Source: Acetobacteraceae bacterium (lineage in GTDB: Bacteria > Pseudomonadota > Alphaproteobacteria > Acetobacterales > Acetobacteraceae). From it: DNA of 13,371 nucleotides. Each line of letters starts with the position of its first letter. Position 1 is the stretch's first letter. The translations under genes were made by a program, and so were the position numbers. The stretch spans positions 1 to 13,371 of the forward strand of contig PLSZ01000434.1 of the NCBI GenBank assembly GCA_003164305.1, read 5' to 3'. The notes below the pieces were generated by a model. It was not told the origin of the DNA and ran no database searches. It saw only the letters and a list, made by a program, of their open reading frames with translations. Shown here in pieces: positions 1 to 8,700 of the stretch.

Positions 1-585
1 CTGATCGGCAACATCGCCGATCCCGGCCTGCGCGAGGCGCGGGAGATAGCGAACATTCCCGTACTGGGCTTGTGCGAATCCGCCATGCATGTGGCGTGCA
101 TGATGGGCGCCAATTTTTCGTTCGTGACGATCAACGAGAAATTCACCCCACGCGTGGTGGAAAACGTCGATCGTTGCGGATTGCGCGCGCGTTTCGTGGG
201 GGCCAGCCGGATGCGCATCGATCGGATTACCGACCTCGGGCCGGGCTTCGAGCCGGGACCGGTACAGGATGAAATTCTGGCGCAGTTCAACGCGGCGGCG
301 CGGAAGAACACCGAAGCGGGCGCCGAGGTGGTGATCGCGGCGGGCGGCGTGGTGATGGCGATGCTGGCGAATGCCGGCATTCACGCGACCGAGGACGGTG
401 TGCCGATCCTCAATGGCATCACCAACCTGGTGAAGCTGGGTGAGGCCGCGGTGAAGCTGGACCGCATCATGGGCGGGCGGTTCGTGTCGAAGAAGTGTGT
501 GTACGCGCCGCCTCCGCCGGATCAGATCGAGGCATTCCGCAAGCATTATGGCGCCGATATCTATCCGACGGTGAAGGCGCCGTGA
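1..585 (+). CDS. Asp/Glu/hydantoin racemase-family protein, 5'-truncated by window edge
   Basis: The reading frame is open from base 1 and ends at TGA 583-585, giving 194 visible residues. Probably about 30-50 N-terminal residues lie outside the window. The family is recognisable from the DPGL segment followed by an 'AREIANIPVLGLCESA' stretch (visible residues 8-28), the later GAEVVI strand (107-112) and the 'GVPILNGITNLVKLGEAAVK' helix region. Members are cytosolic and interconvert enantiomers of amino acids or hydantoins, using two opposed cysteines. Here the usual Cys before DPGL is Asn (visible residue 4, bases 10-12), and the Cys expected after GAEVVI is Gly (about residue 115, bases 343-345). 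The nearby Cys25 (bases 73-75) is not at either usual site. Racemase activity is therefore doubtful, and another isomerase, lyase or regulatory role is possible. It is the first visible gene of a tight operon: the next gene starts inside its last codons. Family assignment is firm; function is not. Confidence 0.85.
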   Translation: MIGNIADPGLREAREIANIPVLGLCESAMHVACMMGANFSFVTINEKFTPRVVENVDRCGLRARFVGASRMRIDRITDLGPGFEPGPVQDEILAQFNAAARKNTEAGAEVVIAAGGVVMAMLANAGIHATEDGVPILNGITNLVKLGEAAVKLDRIMGGRFVSKKCVYAPPPPDQIEAFRKHYGADIYPTVKAP

Positions 586-1463
586 CGGTCGTACTTAAGT
601 CGGCGCTGGCGGATTACCCGCATGTGATGGCGCTGAAGGACGGGACGGTGCGCTCGGATGCCGTGACGTTCGCGTGGGAGACGGTCAATCCGATCACGCG
701 GGCGTTCCGGCGCATGGCGCGGACCGGCGATTTCGATTTGTGCGAGATCGCGCTGACAACTTTGGCGCAGGCACGTGCGTTCGGGAAGGAGCTGACGGCG
801 CTGCCGGTGGTGGTGTTCCGCGGCTTTCATCACGCGGCTTTGGTGTGTCCGGTGGGATCGCCGTTGCGCGGGCCGGAGGATCTGGTTGGGAAGAAGATCG
901 GCGTGCGGGCGTTCTCGCAGACGACCGGGGTGTGGCTGCGGGGGATCCTGCTGGACGAGTACGGGGTTGATCACCGAGCAATCACCTGGGTGACCGAGGA
1001 AGACGCGCATGTCCTGGAATACCGCGATCCGCCGAATGTCGTGCGAATCGCACCGGGGCAGGACCTGAAAGCGATGCTGCTGTCAGGGGAGATCGACGCG
1101 GCGATCGCTCTGGCGGGGTTGGATGAGACGAAGGCGCGGACGGTCATTTCGGACTCGGACGCGGCGGCGGCGGGGTGGTACCGGCGGACCGGGGCATATC
1201 CGGTCAATCATGTCGTGTGCGTGAAGAGCGCGTTCGCGGCGGAGTACGGCGCGTCGTTGATGCGACTGTTCGCTGAGGCGAAAGCGGCGGCGCGAACGGC
1301 CAGCGCGGAGGCGAAGTACGCGGCGATCGTCGGCGGGGATCCCCTGCCCTACGGGCTGGAGGCGAACCGGACCGGGATTGAATTTTGTCTGCGGTATGCC
1401 GCCGAACAAGGGCTGGTGCCTCGGGTGTTCGCTCCGGAGGAATTGTTTTTCACGGGAGGCTGA
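582..1463 (+). CDS. 4,5-dihydroxyphthalate decarboxylase-like / substrate-binding-fold protein
   Basis: A 293-residue protein, starting at GTG 582 and ending at TGA 1461-1463. The GTG is chosen because it gives a 4-base overlap with the upstream stop (translational coupling, with GAAGG at 573-577). It also gives the usual family N-terminus: a beta strand leading to 'ALADYP', then 'ALKDGTVRSDAVTF'. The frame is open upstream to 495, but that part reads as the shadow of the racemase gene. Family hallmarks are the 'GDFDLCEIAL' segment (residues 49-58), the 'DLVGKKIGV' strand (100-108) and 'TGVWLRGILLDEYGV' (115-129). These resemble 4,5-dihydroxyphthalate decarboxylases and annotated NMT1/SsuA-like ABC substrate-binding proteins. 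No signal peptide or lipobox is visible, so a cytosolic enzyme fits better than a periplasmic receptor, although the two are hard to separate by sequence. The length is slightly below the roughly 320-330 residues of characterised decarboxylases. Operon position next to an aldolase supports a role in aromatic or carboxylate breakdown. Confidence 0.75.
   Translation: MTVVLKSALADYPHVMALKDGTVRSDAVTFAWETVNPITRAFRRMARTGDFDLCEIALTTLAQARAFGKELTALPVVVFRGFHHAALVCPVGSPLRGPEDLVGKKIGVRAFSQTTGVWLRGILLDEYGVDHRAITWVTEEDAHVLEYRDPPNVVRIAPGQDLKAMLLSGEIDAAIALAGLDETKARTVISDSDAAAAGWYRRTGAYPVNHVVCVKSAFAAEYGASLMRLFAEAKAAARTASAEAKYAAIVGGDPLPYGLEANRTGIEFCLRYAAEQGLVPRVFAPEELFFTGG
1454..1459 (+). promoter_or_regulatory. 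Shine-Dalgarno for the aldolase gene
   Basis: GGGAGG lies 7 bases before ATG 1467, inside the last codons of the preceding gene. It fixes the aldolase start and indicates translation from the same operon mRNA. Confidence 0.75.
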
Positions 1464-1466
1464 CAG

Positions 1467-2342
1467 ATGGACATCCCTCGGCTGAATGGCGTGATCCGGG
1501 CTTTGGAATCGAACAAGCCGGCGTTCGCGCCGTTTTCCCCGGCGGAGATCGGCAACGCGCTGACGATTGGCGGGGCGCCGTTCGATGGCGTGGTGTTCGA
1601 AATGGAACATAATCCGTACGACATCAAAGCGCTGCGGGATTGCATGCAATACATGCTGAACCGGCGCCAGATCGCGCTGTCGGGCAGCATCGCTCCGGCG
1701 GTCGCGCCGTTCGTGCGGATCCCGCCGAATGGCGGGGAGCGGTCGCAGTGGATCGCCAAGCAGGTGCTGGATATTGGGGTTTACGGCGTGGTGTGGCCGC
1801 ACGTGTCCTCGGTGGACGAGGCGCGCAACGCTGTGGCGGCGTGTCGGTATCCGCGGCCGCGCGACGAAAAATATTACGAGCCGGCGGGACAGCGGGGCGA
1901 CGCGCCACGAACGGCGGCGCGGTACTGGGGGCTGACGGAGCAGGAATATTACAAGAAAGCGGATGTGTGGCCGTTGAATCCCGAGGGCGAAATCCTGGTG
2001 GTGATCATGTGCGAGGAAAAGCGCGCGATCGCGAATTTGCCGCGGATGCTGGAGCAGGTGGAGGGTATTGGCGTGGTGCTGATCGGCGAAGGGGATCTGT
2101 CGCAGGATCTGGGGCATCCTCGGGATTACACGCATCCGGCGGTGGCGTCGGCGATTGGCGAAATTCTGGCGATTTGCAAGCAGTACGATGTGCCGTGCGG
2201 GCATCCCCATGTGAACGCGGGGAATGTCGAGGGGCTGATCGAACAGGGGTTCCGGTTTTTGATGCCGGGCGTGGTGCCGTCGTTCGCGGCGCTGGAAAAG
2301 GGGCGGAAGGCGTCGGGAACCTCGCTCGAAATCGGCCGGTAG
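1467..2342 (+). CDS. HpcH/HpaI aldolase family protein
   Basis: A 291-residue class II, metal-dependent aldolase-type TIM barrel. Family members cleave 2-keto-3-deoxy dicarboxylates or similar 4-hydroxy-2-oxo acids to pyruvate (or glyoxylate) plus an aldehyde, in the cytosol. Visible active-site equivalents are His48 in 'FEMEHNPYD', Arg84 in 'PFVRIPPN', the metal ligand Glu183 in 'MCEEKRAIAN' (family pattern I-E-T-x-x-A-V-x-N) and the metal ligand Asp210 in 'GEGDLSQDLG'. The 'HPHVNAGNV' and 'GFRFLMPG' strands near the C-terminus are also typical. Arg-Tyr-Pro at 127-129 followed by a roughly 45-residue loop with 'RGDAPRTAARYWG' matches the usual variable segment, somewhat lengthened. The ATG at 1467 has a strong GGGAGG Shine-Dalgarno at 1454-1459. 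It lies 3 bases after the stop of the preceding gene and so is in the same operon. Substrate is unknown; a product of the neighbouring decarboxylase-like step is plausible but unproven. Confidence 0.9.
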   Translation: MDIPRLNGVIRALESNKPAFAPFSPAEIGNALTIGGAPFDGVVFEMEHNPYDIKALRDCMQYMLNRRQIALSGSIAPAVAPFVRIPPNGGERSQWIAKQVLDIGVYGVVWPHVSSVDEARNAVAACRYPRPRDEKYYEPAGQRGDAPRTAARYWGLTEQEYYKKADVWPLNPEGEILVVIMCEEKRAIANLPRMLEQVEGIGVVLIGEGDLSQDLGHPRDYTHPAVASAIGEILAICKQYDVPCGHPHVNAGNVEGLIEQGFRFLMPGVVPSFAALEKGRKASGTSLEIGR

Positions 2343-2375
2343 GCTCGGAATTGAGGCCGATTAAAGTAAGATTTC

Positions 2376-2520
2376 AACACGAAGAACACCGAGGACCACT
2401 GAGGGCCACGGAGAACCAAGGAATTCAGCGCTTCGCGCGGGTGCGTGACCGAACACCGCGCGTAGCGCCATATTTTCTTGTTCTCAGTGGCCCTCAGTGG
2501 TTCTCGGTGTTCTCCGTGTT
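2376..2520. repeat. Large nested inverted repeat with 10-base tandem motif in its arms
   Basis: The left arm (2376-2420, 45 bases) and right arm (2477-2520, 44 bases) are reverse complements with three mismatches and one single-base indel. Inside the 56-base loop is a second inverted repeat: 13-base arms at 2428-2440 and 2456-2468 with one mismatch. Each outer arm is also a tandem of four decamers: GAAGAACACC, GAGGACCACT, GAGGGCCACG and GAGAACCAAG in the left arm (2381-2420), with the same order in the reverse complement of the right arm. If transcribed, it would fold into a long, nearly perfect stem. It begins 34 bases after the aldolase stop codon, so it could end or stabilise the operon mRNA. 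It could also be a non-autonomous mobile or REP-type element. No transposase and no clear target-site duplication are visible. Confidence 0.9.
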
Positions 2521-2785
2521 TAATCCTGGCTTACTCGCTTGCGTGGCAGTCACTCGGACGCTCAAACAGACGCACCCTGACTCGCCGAATGGGACCACGG
2601 GGCGAACCGCCATCTCAGGCGGATAAGCTTCCATACAATCGCAGGTTTGTCTCAAATTTAATTCCACGCGCCTTCGGTCTGTCCGGGACTCGCTTTTTTG
2701 AAGGCACGGTATTAAGCAGCGTTCACGATTTGGCTCGGGCGCGGATCACTCCCCGGTTCGTCCACGCCGGATTTTGTTCAAGGCC

Positions 2786-2804
2786 GCCGCCAAAGGGCGG
2801 CTTT
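2786..2804 (+). terminator. Possible intrinsic terminator hairpin
   Basis: A perfect 6-base stem, GCCGCC (2786-2791) and GGCGGC (2796-2801), with an AAAG loop, is followed by only TTT before the sequence returns to mixed bases. The very short T-run makes it weak. It would act on transcripts reading rightwards from the operon or the palindrome region. Confidence 0.35.
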
Positions 2805-2890
2805 CGAACTGGACGGAGGTGCGGACGATGGCTCATCCCCCGGCGAGGACCCGGCTGGTGCGCGAATGACGGGAAACGGACAGACGCTTC

Positions 2891-2926
2891 GGTGCCCCGG
2901 TGCGCATTTCCCCCGCGCCGGGCACC
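2891..2926. repeat. Imperfect hairpin in the upstream region of the giant gene
   Basis: GGTGCCC (2891-2897) pairs with GGGCACC (2920-2926) across a 22-base C-rich loop. It sits beside GAATGACGGGAAACGG (2864-2879), which closely resembles sequence in the intergenic region at 12940-12955. Both are probably remnants of a dispersed repeat rather than regulatory sites. Confidence 0.4.
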
Positions 2927-2970
2927 CCATCACGAAGGGGCGGCGAAATAATCGGGTGACAAATAGCCGA

Positions 2971-2998
2971 TTGGGCGAAACCATCCGGCAACACTAAA
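2971..2998 (+). promoter_or_regulatory. Weak candidate promoter for the giant gene
   Basis: TTGGGC (2971-2976) and ACTAAA (2993-2998) are 16 bases apart and resemble poor sigma-70 -35 and -10 hexamers. Transcription would begin a few bases later, close to the perfect dyad at 3000-3012 and about 30 bases from the start codon. The match is weak and chance cannot be excluded. Confidence 0.22.
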
Positions 2999-2999
2999 A

Positions 3000-3012
3000 G
3001 CGCGACTCGCGC
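3000..3012. promoter_or_regulatory. Perfect 13-base dyad in the leader of the giant gene
   Basis: GCGCGA-C-TCGCGC is a perfect odd palindrome ending 9 bases before the Shine-Dalgarno at 3022. It overlaps the expected transcription start region of the weak promoter candidate, so an operator is possible, but short CG-rich dyads are common in such DNA. Confidence 0.3.
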
Positions 3013-3021
3013 GTACGACCT

Positions 3022-3026
3022 GGAGA
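3022..3026 (+). promoter_or_regulatory. Shine-Dalgarno deciding the giant gene's start
   Basis: GGAGA lies 7 bases before ATG 3034. It supports this ATG and hence an N-terminus (MAASTWTWLG...) without a signal peptide. Confidence 0.7.
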
Positions 3027-3033
3027 ATACGTC

Positions 3034-5799
3034 ATGGCTGCCTCTACCTGGACCTGGCTCGGCCTCAGCGACATCGTCAACGCCAGCACCAACTGGGCGC
3101 GGGACTCGGGGTCCGGCACCAAGGGGTATCCGTCCTCCGGCGACACCGCGATCTTGACCGGCGCCGGGGTGGCGCCCGAGTTCCTCGACACGGACCTGTC
3201 CGGCGCCGTCACCATCGACCTGACCGGCAGCGGGACGGTCCAGTTCCTGAACGATACCGGATTCTTCAATACGACCTCGATCGATTCCGGCACCACGATC
3301 GACGCCATGGGCACCGCCACCAGCTTCGTGGCGGAAGGAACGGTCACCAACGCCGGCACGATCCAGGTCACCGGCTCGGGCAATCAGCTGACGATCGACA
3401 TCACATCGGATGTCAGCAATGGCGCGACGCTGACCGGGTGGTTGGAGAATGACGGCTCGATCGTGATCAACACGGGCGATCAGTTGACCGTCACGGGGTC
3501 GGCCGGCGCGACCTACGCCGGGTTCGGCACGATTTACGTCAACGGCGGCACGGCGGTGATCGACGCGGCGCTGCCGACGTTCAGCAACGACGCGAATTTC
3601 AGCATCGGCCAGGGCGGCTCGCTGGAGATCGGGCAATCGGGCACCTCGGCGCAGCCGAACATCAACTTCAACGGGTCCGGCGTTCTGAAGATCGACCAGC
3701 CGGGCAGCTTCGCCGGCACCATCAGCGGCTTCGCTCTGGGCGACACCATCGACCTGGGTATCCTGAACGTGACGTCCGTCGTCTACGACAACCAGGGCGA
3801 CATCTTCCTGATCGGCACCAATGGCGGCACGGTCTTCGCGTCGCAAACCCAGGGCGGGAACCTCGGCGGCAACGGGTCCGGGACGTTCACGCTCACCGGC
3901 ACCGGCGGTGTGGCGGGCGACGTCATCGTCACCGAGGGCAATGGCGGCGACACGGTGCTGACATCGACACCGCCGCGGACCTGGCTGTGGGCGCCCGGCG
4001 TCTCCGCCTCGGCCAACACGCCGGGCGACTTCTCCGTGCTGGCGGGGCCGCCGTACCCCGACGGCAATCCGACGCAAGGCGACACGGTGATCAACGCCGG
4101 CGGCACCGTGGTGGCCTCGGGCGGCTTCAACCTGCAGAGCAACACGATCGAGCTTGGGGGCACCGCCGCGACCGCGGCGTTGCTGGTCAGCACCGCGCTC
4201 GCCGGCAGCGGCGGCAACGACAACGGTCAGACGCCGAGCGCGCAGAACCCGACGATCGATCAGAACAGCGTGATCGAGAGCCAGGTGAACTCGGTCGGCA
4301 CGGTGTTCACCGGCAACACCACGAAATCGAGCAGTTTTCTGGGCGTCAACGGGCTGTTCGTGAACGAGGGTTCGGTCCTCGCCAACGGGCCGACCGGCAG
4401 CGGCTTCACGATCGCGGTGTCCGCCACGACCGTCGTTGGCACGGCGGCCAGCACGTTGGTGCCGGGATATTTCATCAATTACAACCAGATCGAGGTCGAT
4501 CCCGGCAACGCGATGACCATCACGGTCGGCGCGAACTCGGAGTTCTTCAACGTCAGCGAAATCCTGGTGAACAGCGGATCTTTGCTGTTCGACGCGGCGT
4601 CGGGCGCGCTCGACGGCGGCTATGCCGGCGGCTCCGGCGCCGTCGTGATCACCGGCGACAGCACGGTGGAGACCAACGCCAGTTACCCCAGCACCTCCAC
4701 CACCTCCTTGCCGATTTACGCGTTCGCCGACCCGGAGAGCGGCAACACGCTGAAGATCGACAATATCGGCTCGTTCGGCGGCGTGATCGTCGGCTTCGCG
4801 CAAAACGACACGATCGATTTGGGTACGTCGATCACCGCCGCGGCGCTGGCGTACAGCAGCACGACGGGCATCCTGAACCTGGAGAACAACGGCACGATCG
4901 TCGATTCGCTGGTGCTCGGGTCGGGGAATTTTCTCAACGGCACGACGACGATCAGCGGCGGCGTGGCGGGCAGCTTCATCGTTGGCACCGGCACCGACGG
5001 CGATACGATCCTGACCACGAACGTGGGGAACGACGTCTTCAGCAACACGTCAGGGAGTTGGCAGGCGGCGGGGCTGTGGTCGAACGGTGAGCCTGGCTCC
5101 CTGGACACCACGTTCATCGGGCTCGGCCCGAAAAGCACGGCCACGCTGACCACCGGCGGCCAGGCGGTCACCGCGGGCGCGCCGATCCTGATCAGCGGCC
5201 TGTTGCAAATCACCAGCGCGACCACGTTCAACGCTTATCCGCTTCGCCAGTTCGGCGGCACGCTGGAGGTGACCGGCGGCAACACGCTGACAGGCTCGCA
5301 ACTGAGCATGTCCGGTGGCACGACCGAGATCGACCCGGCCGGCACCGTCGATCTGACCGGTCACGTCGTCTATGGCTCGACCGGCGCGAATAACGGCACG
5401 GTCGCGGTGGGCGCCGGCAACACCAGGGCGGTGTCGGTCTCCAGTGGCTCCTTACTGGTCAATGGCGGCGTGCTGAACGCGGGCACCGGGGTTCCAGGCG
5501 GGGGTGGCGGCTCGTTCCTGATCGGGGTGGACGGCGGCGGCACGCCGGCCAACGTGACGGTGCAAAGCAACGGCACCAGCACGGGCGTGGTGACCGATTT
5601 CTACACCGAGCTGGCGTCCGATCCGACCGGGTTCGGATCGCTGCAGCTCAGCGGCAACGGCACGGCGGGCAGCGCGACCTGGACCGACCAGATCGATCCG
5701 GGCGAAACCGCGAGCAACACGACCGGCTACATGCTGGTCGGTTACGACAACCAGGGCACGCTGATCTCGCCGCTGACGCCGCCGGCCTTCGCGGGCCAG
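3034..5799 (+). repeat. N-terminal W-rich modules of the giant protein
   Basis: Two complete modules and the start of a third are visible at protein level. Module 1 (residues 1-314) opens with 'TWTWLG' and 'PSSGDTAILTGAG', has LKID at 218-221 followed by 'GSFAGTISGFALGDTIDLG', and closes with 'GGVAGDVIVTEGNGGDTVLT' (291-310). Module 2 (315-669) opens with 'TWLWAPG' and 'NPTQGDTVINAGG', has LKID at 573-576 followed by 'GSFGGVIVGFAQNDTIDLG', and closes with 'GGVAGSFIVGTGTDGDTILT' (642-661). Module 3 opens at residue 670 with 'SGSWQAAGLWSNGEPG'. Its expected LxxD/GF..GD half appears only near residues 2434-2455. These modules resemble N-terminal stretches of large secreted alphaproteobacterial proteins; their function is unknown. 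Confidence 0.8.
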
Positions 5800-8700
5800 G
5801 CGACGTTGCAGGTGCAGAACGGCGCCACGCTGACCGAGCAATCGTATGCCATCGTCGGTCTGTCCCCCGATAGTTCCGGCAGCGTCGATGTCGTGGGCGG
5901 CCTGTGGAACATCGGCACCGGCGTGGATGGCGGCTTCCTGACGGTTGGCGATTCGGCGAGCAGTTCGGGCACCGTGACGGTCGATAGCGGCGCCACCGTC
6001 GCGCTGGCCCAGGGCGGAACGTTCCTCAACAGCGGGACGAGTTTCACCGGCAGCGGAATCAGCGTCGGGCTGTCGGCGCAAAGCACCGGCACGATCGCGG
6101 TGCAGAACGGCGGCCAGTTGACCGACGGCGCCAGCCTGGGGATCGGCACATCCGGCCAGGGCCTGTTGGAGATTCTGAACGGCGGCACGGTAAAAATAAC
6201 CGGCACCGCGGGCGTCGGTGCCGGGCAATCGGCGGGCGGCGTCGGGACGCTGCTGGTGTCCGGTGGCAACGGCTCCCCTTCCGTGCTGAACGTCGCCGCC
6301 AGCGCGAAGGGTATTGGCGCCGGCGTCATTGGCCAGGGCACGGTGGACGTCGAGAACGGCGGCACGATCCTGATGAACGGCACCGGTGGCATCGGTGTCG
6401 GACAGTCGGCGAACGCCAGCGGCGTGGTCATCGTCAACGGCGGCGGCTCCTCCATCGACGAGAGCGCCGCCGGCAGCGGCATGGGAATCGCCCAGGGCGT
6501 GAGCAGTTCAGGCTCGGTGCTGGTGGAGAACGGTGGGACGATCGCGCTGAACGGGAACGGCTCCACCGCCGGGTTCGGCATCGGTCAGGCGGCGGGCGCG
6601 CATGGCACGTTGGACATCGAAAGCGGCGGCACGGTGCAGGTGAACGCGCCCTCGAACATCCTGGCCGGGCAATCGGCCGGCGCCTCGGGGCTGCTGATCG
6701 TCAACGGCATGGGCGCGGCCTTGAACGTGGGCACCGTCAACAACGGCACCGTCACGGGCGCCAGCCTGGGCTTGGTGGTCGGCGGCGCGGGCAGCGGCAC
6801 GATGACGGTCGAGAACGGCGGCACGGTCCAGTTCGACAGCGCCGCCGGCGGTTTGCGCGACGGCAGCCCGGGAGCCGGGCTGCTGACGGTGTCGGGGACG
6901 GGCTCTTCACTGACGCTCGACACGCCGAACAATCCGGAGAGCGTCGGCATCAGCGGCCAGGGCACGCTGGACGTGCTGGCCGGGGGCTCGTTCACGGCGA
7001 ACAACCAGTTGGCCATTGGCGGCATACAATCCAGCGGCACCGGGGTCGTGCTGGTCAGCGGCTCGGGGTCCTCGCTCACGTTGACGGGTTCGTCCGGCGG
7101 CATCGCGGTCGGCGGGCCGGGTCAGGGCACGTTGACCATCAACAATAACGCTTCGGTCGCGGCGCAGCAGAACGTGTCGATCGGGTCGGGCGCGGCGGGC
7201 AGCAGCGGCACGGTGACGGTCGGCGACACGGCGGCCGCGGTGGGTGGCGCGCTGACGGCCGGGGGGAATGTCCTTAACATCGGCGTCGGCGGCACCGGGC
7301 TGTTGAACGTGTTCGGCGGCGGCACGGTGACATTCACCGGCACCAGCGGCATCAACCTGGGCGGCGGGACCGGGGTCGGCGGCCATGGCACCATCTCGAT
7401 CAACGGCGGAACGCTGTCGGCCGGCGGCTCGGGCATCACGGTCGGCAACAGCACCGGCAGCGGCAGCCTTTCGGTCAGCGGCGGCGGACTGCTGACGGCG
7501 GGCAGCCCGAGTTCGTTCGCGATCATCAACGCCACCGCAGGGGGCACGGCGGTCGCGACGATCAGCGGCGGCACCTGGAATCAGAGCGGCCAGATCACCA
7601 TCGGCACCACCGGCGGCGGGTCACTGGACATCAACGGCAATGGCGGGGTGAACACGGGTGTGAACCTCTTCATCGGCGCTGCCGGCACCGGCTCGGGCAC
7701 GGTTTCACTGGAGACGAACGGTTCGCTGCTGGTGGGCGGCGGCGGAATCTCGGTCGGTTCGACCCTCGGCGGCAGCGGCACGCTGGAGGTCGCGGGCGGC
7801 ACGGTGACGGCCTCGGGCCTGAACGAGAGTGCCGGCGGCACGGTTTTGGTCGGCTCCGGCTCCCTCGCGGTCAGCGGCTTCGTCGCGGTCGGACAGTTCG
7901 GCACCGGCGCGGAACTGACGCTGACCGGCGGCACGATGTCGACCGGCAATTTCACCATCGGCCAGAACACGTTCAGCAGTGGCAACGTCGCGGTTTCCGG
8001 TGGCTCGCTGAGCGTGAACGGACTGAGCGTCGGCGCCGGCGGGGCGGGAACGCTGACCGTCAACACCGGCCAGTTCACCAACTCCGGCGCCAACAGCGTC
8101 ACCCTGGGCGGACTGAACGAGGCGGGCAGCAGCGGCACGCTGACAATCAACGGCGGTTTGTTTTCGGACACCGGGGGGTATTTCGGGGTCGGCTCGACCA
8201 ACGCGGCGGGCTTCCTGACGCTGAACGGCGGGCAGTTGATCACCGGCGGGGGCATCGTGTTCGCCGACGTCAACGCGACCGGCTCCGGCACGGCGCTGGC
8301 GCAGGTCAACGGCGGAACCTGGACCTCCAACGGGTCGCTAATCGTCGGCGACACCGGAGGCGGCACGCTGGCGATCGGCGGCGGCGGCGTCGCCATGGGC
8401 GGCGCGGTCACCATTGGGCAGCAGAGCGGCGGCTCCGGCACCGTGACGATGTCCGGCGGCACGCTGAGCAGCGGCGGACTGTTCACGGTCGGCGGCCAGG
8501 GCAGCGGCAGCGCGACGATCGGGTCGGGCGCGTCGTTGATCGCCGGGGCGGGCGTGGTGATCGCCGACGGCGCATCGAACCCCGGCACGCTAACGGTGAA
8601 CGGCGGCCACGCGACCGCGGCGGGCGCGATCAAAGTTGGCGGCGGCGGCAATGCCGGACTGCTGATCGAGAATGGCGCCAGCTTCATCGCCAACGGCTCC

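Larger units (their letters stand above)
2343..3033. other. 691-base intergenic region without a convincing gene
   Basis: This stretch separates the catabolic operon from the giant surface-protein gene. It holds, in order: a large nested palindrome (2376-2520); a more AT-rich stretch around 2630-2730 with no clear promoter; a short hairpin with a T-run (2786-2804); a block around 2828-2926 that resembles dispersed alphaproteobacterial intergenic repeats; and a leader with a small perfect dyad before the start at 3034. Frames that stay open here (for example 2478-2951 on +) cross the palindrome, are rich in Arg, Pro and Cys, and match nothing I recognise, so I do not call them genes. Confidence 0.7.

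Noticed and set aside
1640..2626. A 328-residue + frame overlapping the aldolase
   Set aside because: It is a Gly/Arg/Ala-rich out-of-frame reading of the aldolase gene, whose active-site motifs fix the true frame.
2478..2951. Possible 157-residue gene in the intergenic region
   Set aside because: It starts inside the right arm of the palindrome, runs through hairpins and repeat-like DNA, and encodes Arg/Pro/Cys-rich text with no family match.
2833..4803. A 656-residue open frame on the - strand over the upstream region and giant gene start
   Set aside because: It is Arg/Asp/Val/Gly-rich low-complexity text typical of GC-rich antisense shadows, and it crosses the intergenic region and its repeats.
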